Below, piece by piece: positions 1-6,324 of a stretch of 44,439 bases of DNA (within the stretch, counting starts at the first letter, position 1; every line of letters starts with the position of its first letter). Under the pieces are notes generated by a model that saw only the letters and a program-made list of their open reading frames with translations, was not told where the DNA came from and ran no database searches. Position numbers and translations under genes: made by a program. Source of the stretch: Candidatus Aalborgicola bjergmarkensis (GTDB taxonomy: Bacteria > Pseudomonadota > Gammaproteobacteria > Burkholderiales > Burkholderiaceae_C); contig JADJFE010000023.1 in the NCBI GenBank assembly GCA_016708725.1, positions 1 to 44,439 on the forward strand, in the 5' to 3' direction.

Positions 1-1
1 C

Positions 2-91
2 GACGGCAGCACCCAGCAGCAGCACGACGGCAGTGCAGCTATGAGCGATGACTACGACATTGACGTGGGACTGGCTGGAGCGCTGAAATGA
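2..91 (+). CDS. 3' end of a partial gene at the window edge
   Basis: The window opens inside coding-looking sequence. One frame stays open from base 2 to a TGA at 89-91, whose stop overlaps the next start (ATG at 88) as ATGA. Its visible end is acidic (DDYDIDVG) after a Gln/Ser-rich stretch. Another reading exists: if the window is circular, the gene entering from 44340 would run through the junction to a TGA at 42-44, which itself overlaps an ATG at 41, giving a 16-residue ORF ending at 91. I cannot choose between these, and no function is recognisable. Confidence 0.35.
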   Translation, partial: DGSTQQQHDGSAAMSDDYDIDVGLAGALK

Positions 92-309
92 GCTTCCCAC
101 CATATCGGCCTACGTCTAAGCCTGTAACTGCACTGCTTGAGTCAACGTCAGACCGCGACACCTTCGCAGCCCACGCCCTTGGCGGAATCATGGCAAAAAT
201 GGCCAGCACCACCATGCCAGCCGGTACACGCGATGCACTGGTCAAGCTGGCCTACCAGATGGCCGATGCAATGCTGGCAGCGAGGGATAAGACAGAGGTG
301 GTGCAGTGA
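88..309 (+). CDS. Small hypothetical phage protein (73 aa)
   Basis: This ORF of 73 residues starts at an ATG overlapping the preceding stop (ATGA), which suggests translational coupling. The C-terminal half (about residues 48-68) is predicted helical and rich in Ala, Met and Leu (LVKLAYQMADAMLAARDK), a pattern common in small early phage proteins. No catalytic motif, membrane segment or Cys cluster is visible. It sits at the head of a tightly packed operon that leads to the PP-loop enzyme and RusA, so an accessory role in DNA metabolism or takeover is a guess from context only. Confidence 0.6.
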   Translation: MSFPPYRPTSKPVTALLESTSDRDTFAAHALGGIMAKMASTTMPAGTRDALVKLAYQMADAMLAARDKTEVVQ

Positions 310-311
310 GA

Positions 312-410
312 ATGCAGATAAAACCGCTTAAAACCGGCATAGAAGCACCTGAATTGCCTTGGGTGGCACCCACGTATCACCTCGATTGTTTTGAAGGCTG
401 TAGCGCATGA
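312..410 (+). CDS. Very small hypothetical protein (32 aa)
   Basis: This short ORF fills the gap between the 73-residue protein and the PP-loop enzyme. It begins with ATG at 312, two bases after the previous stop, and its TGA (408-410) overlaps the ATG at 407 as ATGA. The product is a 32-residue peptide with two cysteines near the end (LDCFEGCSA) and a PELPW segment. The seamless fit between two coupled genes is the main support. It could instead be only a leader for the next gene. Function unknown. Confidence 0.45.
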   Translation: MQIKPLKTGIEAPELPWVAPTYHLDCFEGCSA

Positions 411-1351
411 TTACCAACGAGCGCAATGTTCTGAGCATAAGCGGCGGGAAAGATTCGACCGCAATGCTTCTGTTGGCCATAGAACGAGGCACAGAAAACA
501 TGTCTGCCGTTTTTGCGGATACAGGCAACGAACATGAGCATACATATGACTATGTGCGTTATCTTGAAATGGCTACTGGAATACCTATCCAATGGGTACG
601 TGCCGATTTCAAGGATCGCATTGCACGGAAGCGGGAGTATGTATTAACAAAATGGGCAGAGAAAGGCGTGCCACAAAAACATATTGATCGAGCCGCTGCC
701 GCACTGGTCCCAACAGGAAACCCATTCCTTGACCTGTGCATCTGGAAAGGAAGATTTCCAAGCACCGTGGCGGCATTTTGCTCGGAAGAATTGAAGCGAA
801 ACCCGATCATCAACCAAGTACAGAATCCTATTCTTGATTCCGGTGATGACGTTATTAGCTGGCAGGGTGTGCGACGTGATGAATCACTGCGTAGGCGGTT
901 TTTGTCGGAGCGTGAATTGAAAAGCACGCACAAGAACGGCGCAGAACTCTGGAATTACCGGCCAATCATAGACTGGACGGCAGATGACTGCTTTGCTATG
1001 CACAAAAAGCACGGCATAAAGCACAACCCACTTTATGAAATGGGGATGGGAAGAGTCGGCTGTATGCCGTGCATCAATTGCAGAAAAGACGAATTGCTGG
1101 AAATAAGCAAGCGGTTCCCCGAAGTAATAGATCGCATTCGGCAATGGGAAGATGTTGTGAAGCAGGCTAGCAAATTACTTGGGGCCACTTTTTTTGCATC
1201 TACGGGCGTAAGCCTTGAATTTGCCGCGACTCAAACGATTGATACGGTTGTTGAGTGGGCACAAACAGGGCGTGGCGGGCATACTTTCGATATGTTCAGG
1301 ATGCAAAACGACGGGCCAGTGTGCAGCAGCATTTATGGGTTGTGCGAATGA
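407..1351 (+). CDS. PAPS reductase-family (adenine nucleotide alpha-hydrolase) protein
   Basis: This 314-residue protein has the PP-loop ATP pyrophosphatase signature SGGKDS at residues 12-17, right after a beta-strand (NVLSI), as in phosphoadenosine phosphosulfate reductases, DndC and IbrA-like proteins. A Cys cluster (CMPCINCRKDE, about residues 218-228) lies in the second half and may bind metal or an Fe-S cluster. Family members activate a substrate with ATP to transfer sulfur or reduce sulfate. Phage copies often lack sulfate-assimilation partners and may act in nucleic-acid modification or regulation. A ParB-fold gene lies two genes downstream, recalling the IbrA/IbrB pair. Starts and stops overlap both neighbours by ATGA. 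The family call is firm; the substrate is unknown. Confidence 0.85.
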   Translation: MITNERNVLSISGGKDSTAMLLLAIERGTENMSAVFADTGNEHEHTYDYVRYLEMATGIPIQWVRADFKDRIARKREYVLTKWAEKGVPQKHIDRAAAALVPTGNPFLDLCIWKGRFPSTVAAFCSEELKRNPIINQVQNPILDSGDDVISWQGVRRDESLRRRFLSERELKSTHKNGAELWNYRPIIDWTADDCFAMHKKHGIKHNPLYEMGMGRVGCMPCINCRKDELLEISKRFPEVIDRIRQWEDVVKQASKLLGATFFASTGVSLEFAATQTIDTVVEWAQTGRGGHTFDMFRMQNDGPVCSSIYGLCE

Positions 1352-1775
1352 TTACATTCACCATCCCCGGCGAGCCTGTCGCAAAAGGCCGTCCACGCGC
1401 TACAACAGTCGGCGGACATGCGCGGATGTACACCCCAGCCAAAACCGCTGCTTACGAACAGCTCGTTGCGGTCTATGCATCAGCGGCCATGAAAAACGCA
1501 CCACTGCTAGAGCACCCGGTGCGGTTGCACCTTGGCATCTACTGCAAAGTGCCAGGCACGTGGTCAAAAAACGCAGGGCAGATGCACTGGCAGGTATCGA
1601 GCGGCCAGCGAAAAAACCGGACATAGACAACATCGTCAAGGCGCTCGCTGACGGAATGAATGGGATTGTCTATGTGGACGATGCGCAAATTGTCGAACTG
1701 ACATGCTCAAAATGGTACGCGATTGATCCCTACGTCAACGTCAACGTGGCCAGTGCGGATATGGCGGCTATATGA
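1348..1775 (+). CDS. rusA: RusA-like Holliday junction resolvase, interrupted by a frameshift
   Basis: RusA-family endonucleases are small dimeric enzymes that cut Holliday junctions and other branched DNA, and in phages they help resolve branches before packaging. The first 75 residues (MITFTIPGEPVAKGRPRA) are in one frame and stop at 1626. The family core, KPDIDNIVKALADG followed by VYVDDAQI, is in the next frame and ends at 1775. The frames meet at a run of six A at 1566-1571; one more A would join them as WSKKRRADALAG, which is typical RusA sequence, into about 142 residues. The Asp residues of KPDIDN and VDDAQ match the catalytic acidic positions of the family. The start overlaps the previous stop by ATGA. 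A homopolymer sequencing error is the likeliest cause; a real loss of function is possible. Confidence 0.85.
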
Positions 1776-1999
1776 CCCACACCACCAGCTCCGACCGTAC
1801 AACAGCCGTATCAACGACCACGCACTACCTGCCCATGTACTCATGCCCTATTGCCAAAAAAGTGATTCTGCTGGGCGCTGGTGGCGTGGCTACAGTCGCG
1901 CAGTGGGATGGTAAAAACAAATTCTGGCAGGGGTGGCACCCGCTGCCACGGAGGGCAGTTGACGCAGCGCCGCCGGGTGGTGGATTGGAGCAGGGATGA
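1772..1999 (+). CDS. Small hypothetical protein with LLGAGGVA and WQGWHPLPRR motifs
   Basis: This 75-residue protein is coupled on both sides by ATGA overlaps, with the rusA stop (1775) and with the ParB start (1996). It contains a beta-like segment KVILLGAGGVATVAQWDG and an aromatic WQGWHPLPRR stretch, a pattern I associate with small phage proteins of unknown role. No enzyme motif is visible and the Gly-rich turn is too short to call a nucleotide-binding fold. The tight packing makes it likely to be a genuine gene. Confidence 0.6.
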   Translation: MTHTTSSDRTTAVSTTTHYLPMYSCPIAKKVILLGAGGVATVAQWDGKNKFWQGWHPLPRRAVDAAPPGGGLEQG

Positions 2000-2661
2000 A
2001 TACCAACGAAAGGAATGCAAGCATGAAAGCAGTTATTGACCGTGTGGTTTTCGACTCAGAGGTATCTGAGCGTAAGATTTTGATTGTTCCAATTCATACG
2101 ATACGACATACGCCGTATAACCCAGCATCCCGGACAAAAGAAGGCCCAGCGTTGCGCCAAGTTATGTCTGTAGTTGCCAAATACGGACTGATTTATCCGA
2201 TTCTTATTACCAGTGACCGCGATGTCATCGACGGCAACAGACGACTGGCCGCATGCCGCGCGCTAGGCCACAAAACCATTGAATGCATCGTTAGCGACAT
2301 AGACCGCGATGAAGCATTCTCGCTGGTGAATACAACCGCCATGCAAATCGGAGGAAAAGGATGGCTTGAGATTGGCATGGGTAACGGACATCTTTCGACT
2401 AAGCATCGTCAGCAGTACGACGAACTTTTTAATTTAATTGGCAGCTATGGGATGAAGTTGCTCATAGATCAAAGATTAGGATTGAACATCCTTCCGCTAT
2501 GCAAATCAGTGGCCGCGCTGGACGCGAAATACAACCTGGCGCAAATCGTCATGGTAGTGGCCGCGCGCAAATCGACGAACAAGGTTAATTTTGTGCTGCG
2601 CGCTGGTGGCGACAGAGAATCTAAAGTTGCGGCGATTGACGCGATATTGGCTGATGCATAA
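1996..2661 (+). CDS. ParB/Srx-fold (ParB N-terminal-like) protein
   Basis: This protein has 221 residues. Residues about 32-105 carry the ParB N-terminal signature: a strand with I-TIRHTPYNPASR, then VMSVVAKYGLIYPILIT and the diagnostic DGNRRLAACRALGH motif (about 78-91). ParB-fold domains bind or hydrolyse nucleotides (CTP in chromosomal ParB) and are widespread in phages as DNA-binding or nuclease-like regulators. The C-terminal half has no clear HTH, so this is not a complete partition protein. The start at 1996 overlaps the previous stop; a second ATG at 2023 follows an AAAGGA and could be the true start. Its neighbour two genes upstream is the PAPS-reductase-like enzyme, giving an IbrA/IbrB-like pairing. 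Confidence 0.8.
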   Translation: MNTNERNASMKAVIDRVVFDSEVSERKILIVPIHTIRHTPYNPASRTKEGPALRQVMSVVAKYGLIYPILITSDRDVIDGNRRLAACRALGHKTIECIVSDIDRDEAFSLVNTTAMQIGGKGWLEIGMGNGHLSTKHRQQYDELFNLIGSYGMKLLIDQRLGLNILPLCKSVAALDAKYNLAQIVMVVAARKSTNKVNFVLRAGGDRESKVAAIDAILADA

Positions 2662-2848
2662 CGCAATGGCTACATCTGAACGTTATGGCTGCTTCAACCG
2701 CCCGCCAATTCAGACATTCGGCCAGCCTGATTGCCAGTACACACACACCTGGCTGGGCCAGACAGATAAACGGTGCGAAGGCTGCAAGCACAAGGAGACG
2801 CGAACTGATGGACAAAACAGCAAAACTGACAGCACAACTGGTGTTTGA
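2654..2848 (+). CDS. Small Cys-containing hypothetical protein
   Basis: This protein of about 64 residues contains cysteines in YGCF, QPDCQY and KRCEGCKHKE, suggesting a small zinc-binding unit. It has aromatic residues and little low complexity, so I think it is real. ATG choices are 2654 and 2666, and neither has a strong ribosome binding site. The 3' end overlaps the winged-helix gene start at 2808 by 41 bases, unusual here but acceptable for a phage. Function unknown; a small DNA- or protein-binding factor is possible. Confidence 0.45.
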   Translation: MHNAMATSERYGCFNRPPIQTFGQPDCQYTHTWLGQTDKRCEGCKHKETRTDGQNSKTDSTTGV

Positions 2849-3152
2849 GTGCATCCAAGACCTGCACAATCGTGAGATACCTGTAACCCGTGAGCGACTG
2901 GCCGCACGATTTGGCGTGGCTATGATGGTGGTTGACCATCACATCAAACAATTACTGTCATCCGACAGGATTATCAAAGTGAGAGCGGGGTTGTACGCTC
3001 CAAAATTCGTCGAGCCGCAGTCCCGCGCAGTGAGTACGACTTTTCTCAACAACGGCTACATCAAGCTGGAGATCGGGGATGATGTGCTGCAGCTCACGCC
3101 GACGGAGAGCCGTTGGATTGCTAGGGCTATGGCTGGGCTTGTGGGGGCGTAA
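2808..3152 (+). CDS. Winged-helix-like DNA-binding protein
   Basis: The likely start is ATG 2808, preceded by GGAGACG about nine bases upstream; a longer in-frame start at 2685 would give an unconvincing N-terminus. The 114-residue product has a helix-turn-helix pattern (IPVTRERLAARFGVAMMVVDHHIKQLL split over about residues 25-51) followed by a wing-like strand (DRIIKVRAGLYAPK). It then has a small beta region ending in an amphipathic helix. This organisation is that of small phage transcription regulators. It is the last gene before a promoter-containing gap, so it may regulate the downstream group. I infer this from fold and place only. Confidence 0.55.
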   Translation: MDKTAKLTAQLVFECIQDLHNREIPVTRERLAARFGVAMMVVDHHIKQLLSSDRIIKVRAGLYAPKFVEPQSRAVSTTFLNNGYIKLEIGDDVLQLTPTESRWIARAMAGLVGA

Positions 3153-3172
3153 AAAATATTTTCACAAATTTC

Positions 3173-3200
3173 TTGTATTTCCAAGATTGCGGTATATACT
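3173..3200 (+). promoter_or_regulatory. Probable sigma70-type promoter
   Basis: TTGTAT (3173-3178) and TATACT (3195-3200) are separated by 16 bases, in an AT-rich stretch that lies in the 96-base gap between 3152 and 3249. This is the only strong -10-like box in the early region. It would drive the small genes 3249-4474 up to the terminator at 4496. Confidence 0.55.
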
Positions 3201-3248
3201 CTAATCATCGCAAGGCAATAGGGTCAAGCGGATACAAGGAGTACTGGA

Positions 3249-3695
3249 ATGAGCGACTTTACAAAATTTGCAGCAGGATTAGAGTTATGCGAGGCCCGCA
3301 TGGGCAAACTTTCCGCGCAAGAAATGGCTAACGCAATGGTGCATCTGGATCGGTTGGCCCCGTGTTTTGGCAAAAGCAGCCAGGAATTCCGCACTTGGCA
3401 CTTTATCCCAGGCACAGACAAAACTGAATTTGATCCGGTTACACAAGAGCAATTCGCTGCCTACATCGCCCACAAGCGCGATATGCTTTCCGCTCATCCT
3501 TACGTGTGTGATGGTGCTGCGAAGACTCGCGAATACGAAGTTTCAGCGAATGGCCAAGTTTTCGGCATTTATTTAGCTGGATCAGAGCAAGCTGCTCGGG
3601 ATATGTGTGCGCAAGATGCCGGATACAAATCGGAATCCGACATGGCCATCCGACTTGAGAAGCCTAGCGAATTGGTGGCGGAACTCCTCAAATGA
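3249..3695 (+). CDS. Hypothetical protein (148 aa)
   Basis: The start is well supported: AAGGAG lies at the right distance upstream of ATG 3249. The 148-residue protein is mixed helical, soluble and without membrane segments. Its middle carries TWHFIPGTDKTEFDPVTQ, and the C-terminal part (YEVSANGQVFGIYLAGSEQ) looks like a small alpha/beta unit in which a strand-turn-strand precedes a helix with AARDMCAQDAGY. I do not recognise a family. It is the first gene after the promoter at 3173-3200 and overlaps the next ORF by ATGA. Confidence 0.6.
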   Translation: MSDFTKFAAGLELCEARMGKLSAQEMANAMVHLDRLAPCFGKSSQEFRTWHFIPGTDKTEFDPVTQEQFAAYIAHKRDMLSAHPYVCDGAAKTREYEVSANGQVFGIYLAGSEQAARDMCAQDAGYKSESDMAIRLEKPSELVAELLK

Positions 3696-3994
3696 AACGC
3701 AACATCAAGGAGCGAATTATGAAGAACATCACGCTGAACAACGACACAGAGTTAAGTCTGTCGTTTGAAATTGGACAGTATCACGTAGATAAATTTTCAT
3801 CTGCAACACCATCGCAGTGTGACGATGCGGAGGATTATGCATCCGACAAATACCGCTGGATGGATGGTATTGACCCAGATAACACGACGCCATTTGATGA
3901 GACACCATATGACGATCGCGTAGCCCTGGCACTCATGGTAATTGTTGACTCCCCGGAATCAACAGCCAGCTACTCGGAAGAAGTATCGACATGA
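3692..3994 (+). CDS. Acidic small hypothetical protein
   Basis: The ORF is 100 residues from ATG 3692, which overlaps the previous stop, or 91 residues from ATG 3719, which follows AAGGAGCG at good spacing and is the better start by ribosome binding site. The product is strongly acidic in its middle (QCDDAED, DPDNTTPFDETPYDD). Strong negative charge is typical of phage DNA mimics and host-inhibitor proteins, but nothing here proves such a role. The stop overlaps the next start by ATGA. Confidence 0.55.
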   Translation: MKRNIKERIMKNITLNNDTELSLSFEIGQYHVDKFSSATPSQCDDAEDYASDKYRWMDGIDPDNTTPFDETPYDDRVALALMVIVDSPESTASYSEEVST

Positions 3995-4185
3995 AAGGCG
4001 GCAAGCAACCAGGAGCAGGCCGCCCGCCTTCTTCTGATCCGGCGGTGAAGCTGGCGACGATCAAGATGACACCCAGCCAGCATGCCAAGTTTCTGGAGCT
4101 TGGCGGATCCAGGTGGGTAAAAAGGCTGATTGATGCAGCTTTTGGCAAGCTTGTCGCAGTGGATAAAACAGCGAACCGGGACTAA
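3991..4185 (+). CDS. Small basic protein with GAGRPP motif (ribbon-helix-helix-like)
   Basis: This 64-residue basic protein begins MKGGKQPGAGRPPSSDP, an AT-hook-like flexible start seen in many small phage proteins. It continues with a strand (VKLATIKMTP) and two short helices (PSQHAKFLELGG, RWVKRLIDAAFG), the layout of a ribbon-helix-helix DNA-binding protein. The start overlaps the previous stop by ATGA. A small DNA-binding regulator is the likeliest reading; its target is unknown. Confidence 0.6.
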   Translation: MKGGKQPGAGRPPSSDPAVKLATIKMTPSQHAKFLELGGSRWVKRLIDAAFGKLVAVDKTANRD

Positions 4186-4258
4186 GATTAGTCAAACCCG
4201 AAGCCCTGACGCACCGGGAAATGTGCAAAAAAGGGATTTTTAACTTAGGGGAATGAAC

Positions 4259-4474
4259 ATGAATGCAAATACAAATTTCGGCGCGACTTACAACACCGAG
4301 TCAGGCGAGGACTTCGCCGTGGAGGTGTACAGGGGGAGGATGGATGTGGCATACGAGTCTTATGCGGCATACTTTGCCCAATGCATCTTGCACTGGGGTT
4401 TATCTGGAAAATACATCATTTCTGATCCTTCAGTGGTTCCAGAGCCGTTGAAGCGGTACCAGAACCCATCATAA
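4259..4474 (+). CDS. Small hypothetical protein
   Basis: AGGGG at 4247-4251 is too close to ATG 4253 but ideal for ATG 4259, so I place the start at 4259 (71 residues). The protein has aromatic-rich helices (YESYAAYFAQCILHWGL) and no known motif. It is the last gene before the terminator at 4496-4520 and lies 74 bases after the previous stop. It may be translated from the promoter at 3173 or from an unseen one nearer by. Confidence 0.5.
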   Translation: MNANTNFGATYNTESGEDFAVEVYRGRMDVAYESYAAYFAQCILHWGLSGKYIISDPSVVPEPLKRYQNPS

Positions 4475-4495
4475 TAAGCCGCCACACACCCGCCC

Positions 4496-4520
4496 AGCCC
4501 GCCACAGCGCGGGCTTTTTT
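4496..4520 (+). terminator. Rho-independent terminator
   Basis: AGCCCGC (4496-4502) pairs perfectly with GCGGGCT (4509-4515) around a 6-base loop and is followed by a run of T to 4520. It closes the early group and isolates it from the packaging module. Confidence 0.85.
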
Positions 4521-4533
4521 ACGTCCGCAATTC

Positions 4534-4557
4534 GCAGAGTTTGACTACCGCTTGACT
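4534..4557 (+). promoter_or_regulatory. Repeated module-start box, copy A (before terminase)
   Basis: GCAGAGTTTG (4534-4543) is followed after 8 bases by TTGACT (4552-4557); another TTGACT overlaps the box at 4541-4546. The same arrangement recurs at 8555-8578 and 38023-38047. Lying between the terminator and the terminase start (4577), it is probably a late promoter or an activator site. A weak CATATT lies 17 bases after the first TTGACT. Confidence 0.55.
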
Positions 4558-4576
4558 AGCCCGCATATTTGCGGCT

Positions 4577-5068
4577 ATGGAAAAAGCAGCAGAAAAACCA
4601 ACAAAACCAAAAAGGAAGCCGATTACCACGCTACCGCGTGGGCGTCCAACGCTGTATTGCGATGCGCTGGACGAGCTGGCGTTCAAGTTTTGCTTGCTCG
4701 GCGCAACAAATGATGATTTGGCGCGGAGTTTTGAGGTTGATCCAGGGACTATTGATGATTGGCTGATAAAGCACCCCACTTTTTCCAGCGCCATAAAAAA
4801 AGGCAGGGCTGAAGCTGATGCAAAAGTGGCGTCGCGTCTGTTCGCCCGTGCTACCGGATATGAGCACAAAGCCGTCAAAATCGCCAGCACACCTGATGGC
4901 GCAGAGCACATCACCGAATACATAGAGCGCTTCCCACCAGAAACCGCAGCCTGCATATTCTGGCTCAAAAATCGCCGCCCGGACAAGTGGCGAGACAAAC
5001 TGGACACAACCGTTACTGGAGCTGATGGTGGCCCAGTGCAGCACTCTGTGACCGTCAAATTCGTATGA
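4577..5068 (+). CDS. terS: Terminase small subunit
   Basis: The small terminase recognises phage DNA and recruits the large subunit to start packaging. This 163-residue protein has a basic N-terminus (KPTKPKRKP), a helix-turn-helix-like stretch (GATNDDLARSFEVDPGTIDDW, about residues 42-62) and the recognisable C-terminal block ATGYEHKAVKIA followed by FPPETAACIFWLKNRRPDKW. That block is typical of this small-terminase family, and the length fits. It is first in the packaging operon, directly follows the repeated box at 4534, and its TGA overlaps the large subunit start by ATGA. Confidence 0.9.
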   Translation: MEKAAEKPTKPKRKPITTLPRGRPTLYCDALDELAFKFCLLGATNDDLARSFEVDPGTIDDWLIKHPTFSSAIKKGRAEADAKVASRLFARATGYEHKAVKIASTPDGAEHITEYIERFPPETAACIFWLKNRRPDKWRDKLDTTVTGADGGPVQHSVTVKFV

Positions 5069-6324
5069 CGACGACAGAGATACAGTTCCCGGCGAAGTTG
5101 CGCCCGCTGTTCCTGCCAATGCGGTACAAAGTGCTGCACGGGGGCCGAGGCGGCGCTAAGTCCTGGTCAGTGGCTCGCGCACTCATCATACTGGCCGCGC
5201 AGCAGCCATTGCGCGTTCTGTGCGCCCGCGAGGTGCAAAAATCCATGCGCGACTCCGTGCATCGGCTGCTTAAAGACCAGATTGCCGAGATGGGTTACGG
5301 GCACTTTTACGAGGTGCTGGATACCGAGATTCGCGGAAAAAACGGATCAATTTTCCTTTTCGCTGGTCTGCAAAGCCACACGGTTGACTCCATAAAGTCA
5401 TTTGAGGGCGTTGACCGTGTCTGGGTTGAGGAGGCGCACAGTGTCAGCGCAAAGTCCTGGGACACCCTGATTCCGACCATCCGCAAGCCTGACTCCGAGA
5501 TTTGGGTAACGCTCAACCCGGACATGGACACGGACGACACCTACATCCGGTTTATTGCTACACCGTCCGATGACACCTGGGTGTGCCAGGTCAACTGGCG
5601 CGATAACCCGTGGTTTCCGTATGTGCTAGAGCAGGAGCGGCAGAAGGCGCAGCGCATCAGCCCCGAAAGTTACGACCACATATGGGAAGGGAATCCCAGG
5701 CGCGTGGCCGATGGTGCTATCTATCGCTACGAGATTGATGCCGTCTACAACGATGGCCGAGTGTGCAATGTGCCGTATGACCCGCTTTTGCCCGTGCATA
5801 CCGCATGGGATTTGGGGTGGAATGACTCCATGACCATCATCATGGTGCAGCGTGGGCCACAGGATGTTCGCATCATTGACCACATCGAGGACAGCAACCG
5901 CACTCTGGACTGGTACGTTGCCGAGCTTGGCAAGCGCCAGTACCGCTGGGGCACTGACTACATCCCCCACGATGGCCGCACGCGCAATTTTCAGACTGGC
6001 AAATCCACGGAAGAGATGCTGCGCGCCATGGGACGCGAAGTGTCCGTACTTGCTCAGACCAGCGTAGAAGAAGGCATCAAGGCTGCGCGATTGTGCTTCC
6101 CACGGTGCTACTTCGATAAAAACAAGACCGCAAGACTGCTGGAGTGCCTGAAACGTTACCGGCGCGATGTGCATACCAAAACCAACGAGCCAACGATCCC
6201 GCTGCACGACGAATATTCCCATTCGGCAGACGCTTTCCGCTACCTCGGTCAAGCCGTTGACCGCATGGCGAGCCAGTTCGCAACGTTCGTCGAGCCGCCG
6301 CCTCCGCCAGATTGGAGATTATGA
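5065..6324 (+). CDS. terL: Terminase large subunit (ATPase-nuclease)
   Basis: This 419-residue protein is the packaging motor and headful or site nuclease. Visible motifs are a Walker A-like GGRGGAKS at residues 26-33, Walker B VDRVWVEEA near 116-124 with the catalytic Glu, and the coupling-type TLNPD near 149. The RNase H-like nuclease shows Asp in AWDLGWNDS (about 247), the IPHDGRTR segment (about 299) and HDEYSHSADAFRY (about 380). It resembles the PBSX/Terminase_3 type. ATGA overlaps both the small subunit and the portal start. Length and motifs are complete. Confidence 0.95.
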   Translation: MTTTEIQFPAKLRPLFLPMRYKVLHGGRGGAKSWSVARALIILAAQQPLRVLCAREVQKSMRDSVHRLLKDQIAEMGYGHFYEVLDTEIRGKNGSIFLFAGLQSHTVDSIKSFEGVDRVWVEEAHSVSAKSWDTLIPTIRKPDSEIWVTLNPDMDTDDTYIRFIATPSDDTWVCQVNWRDNPWFPYVLEQERQKAQRISPESYDHIWEGNPRRVADGAIYRYEIDAVYNDGRVCNVPYDPLLPVHTAWDLGWNDSMTIIMVQRGPQDVRIIDHIEDSNRTLDWYVAELGKRQYRWGTDYIPHDGRTRNFQTGKSTEEMLRAMGREVSVLAQTSVEEGIKAARLCFPRCYFDKNKTARLLECLKRYRRDVHTKTNEPTIPLHDEYSHSADAFRYLGQAVDRMASQFATFVEPPPPPDWRL

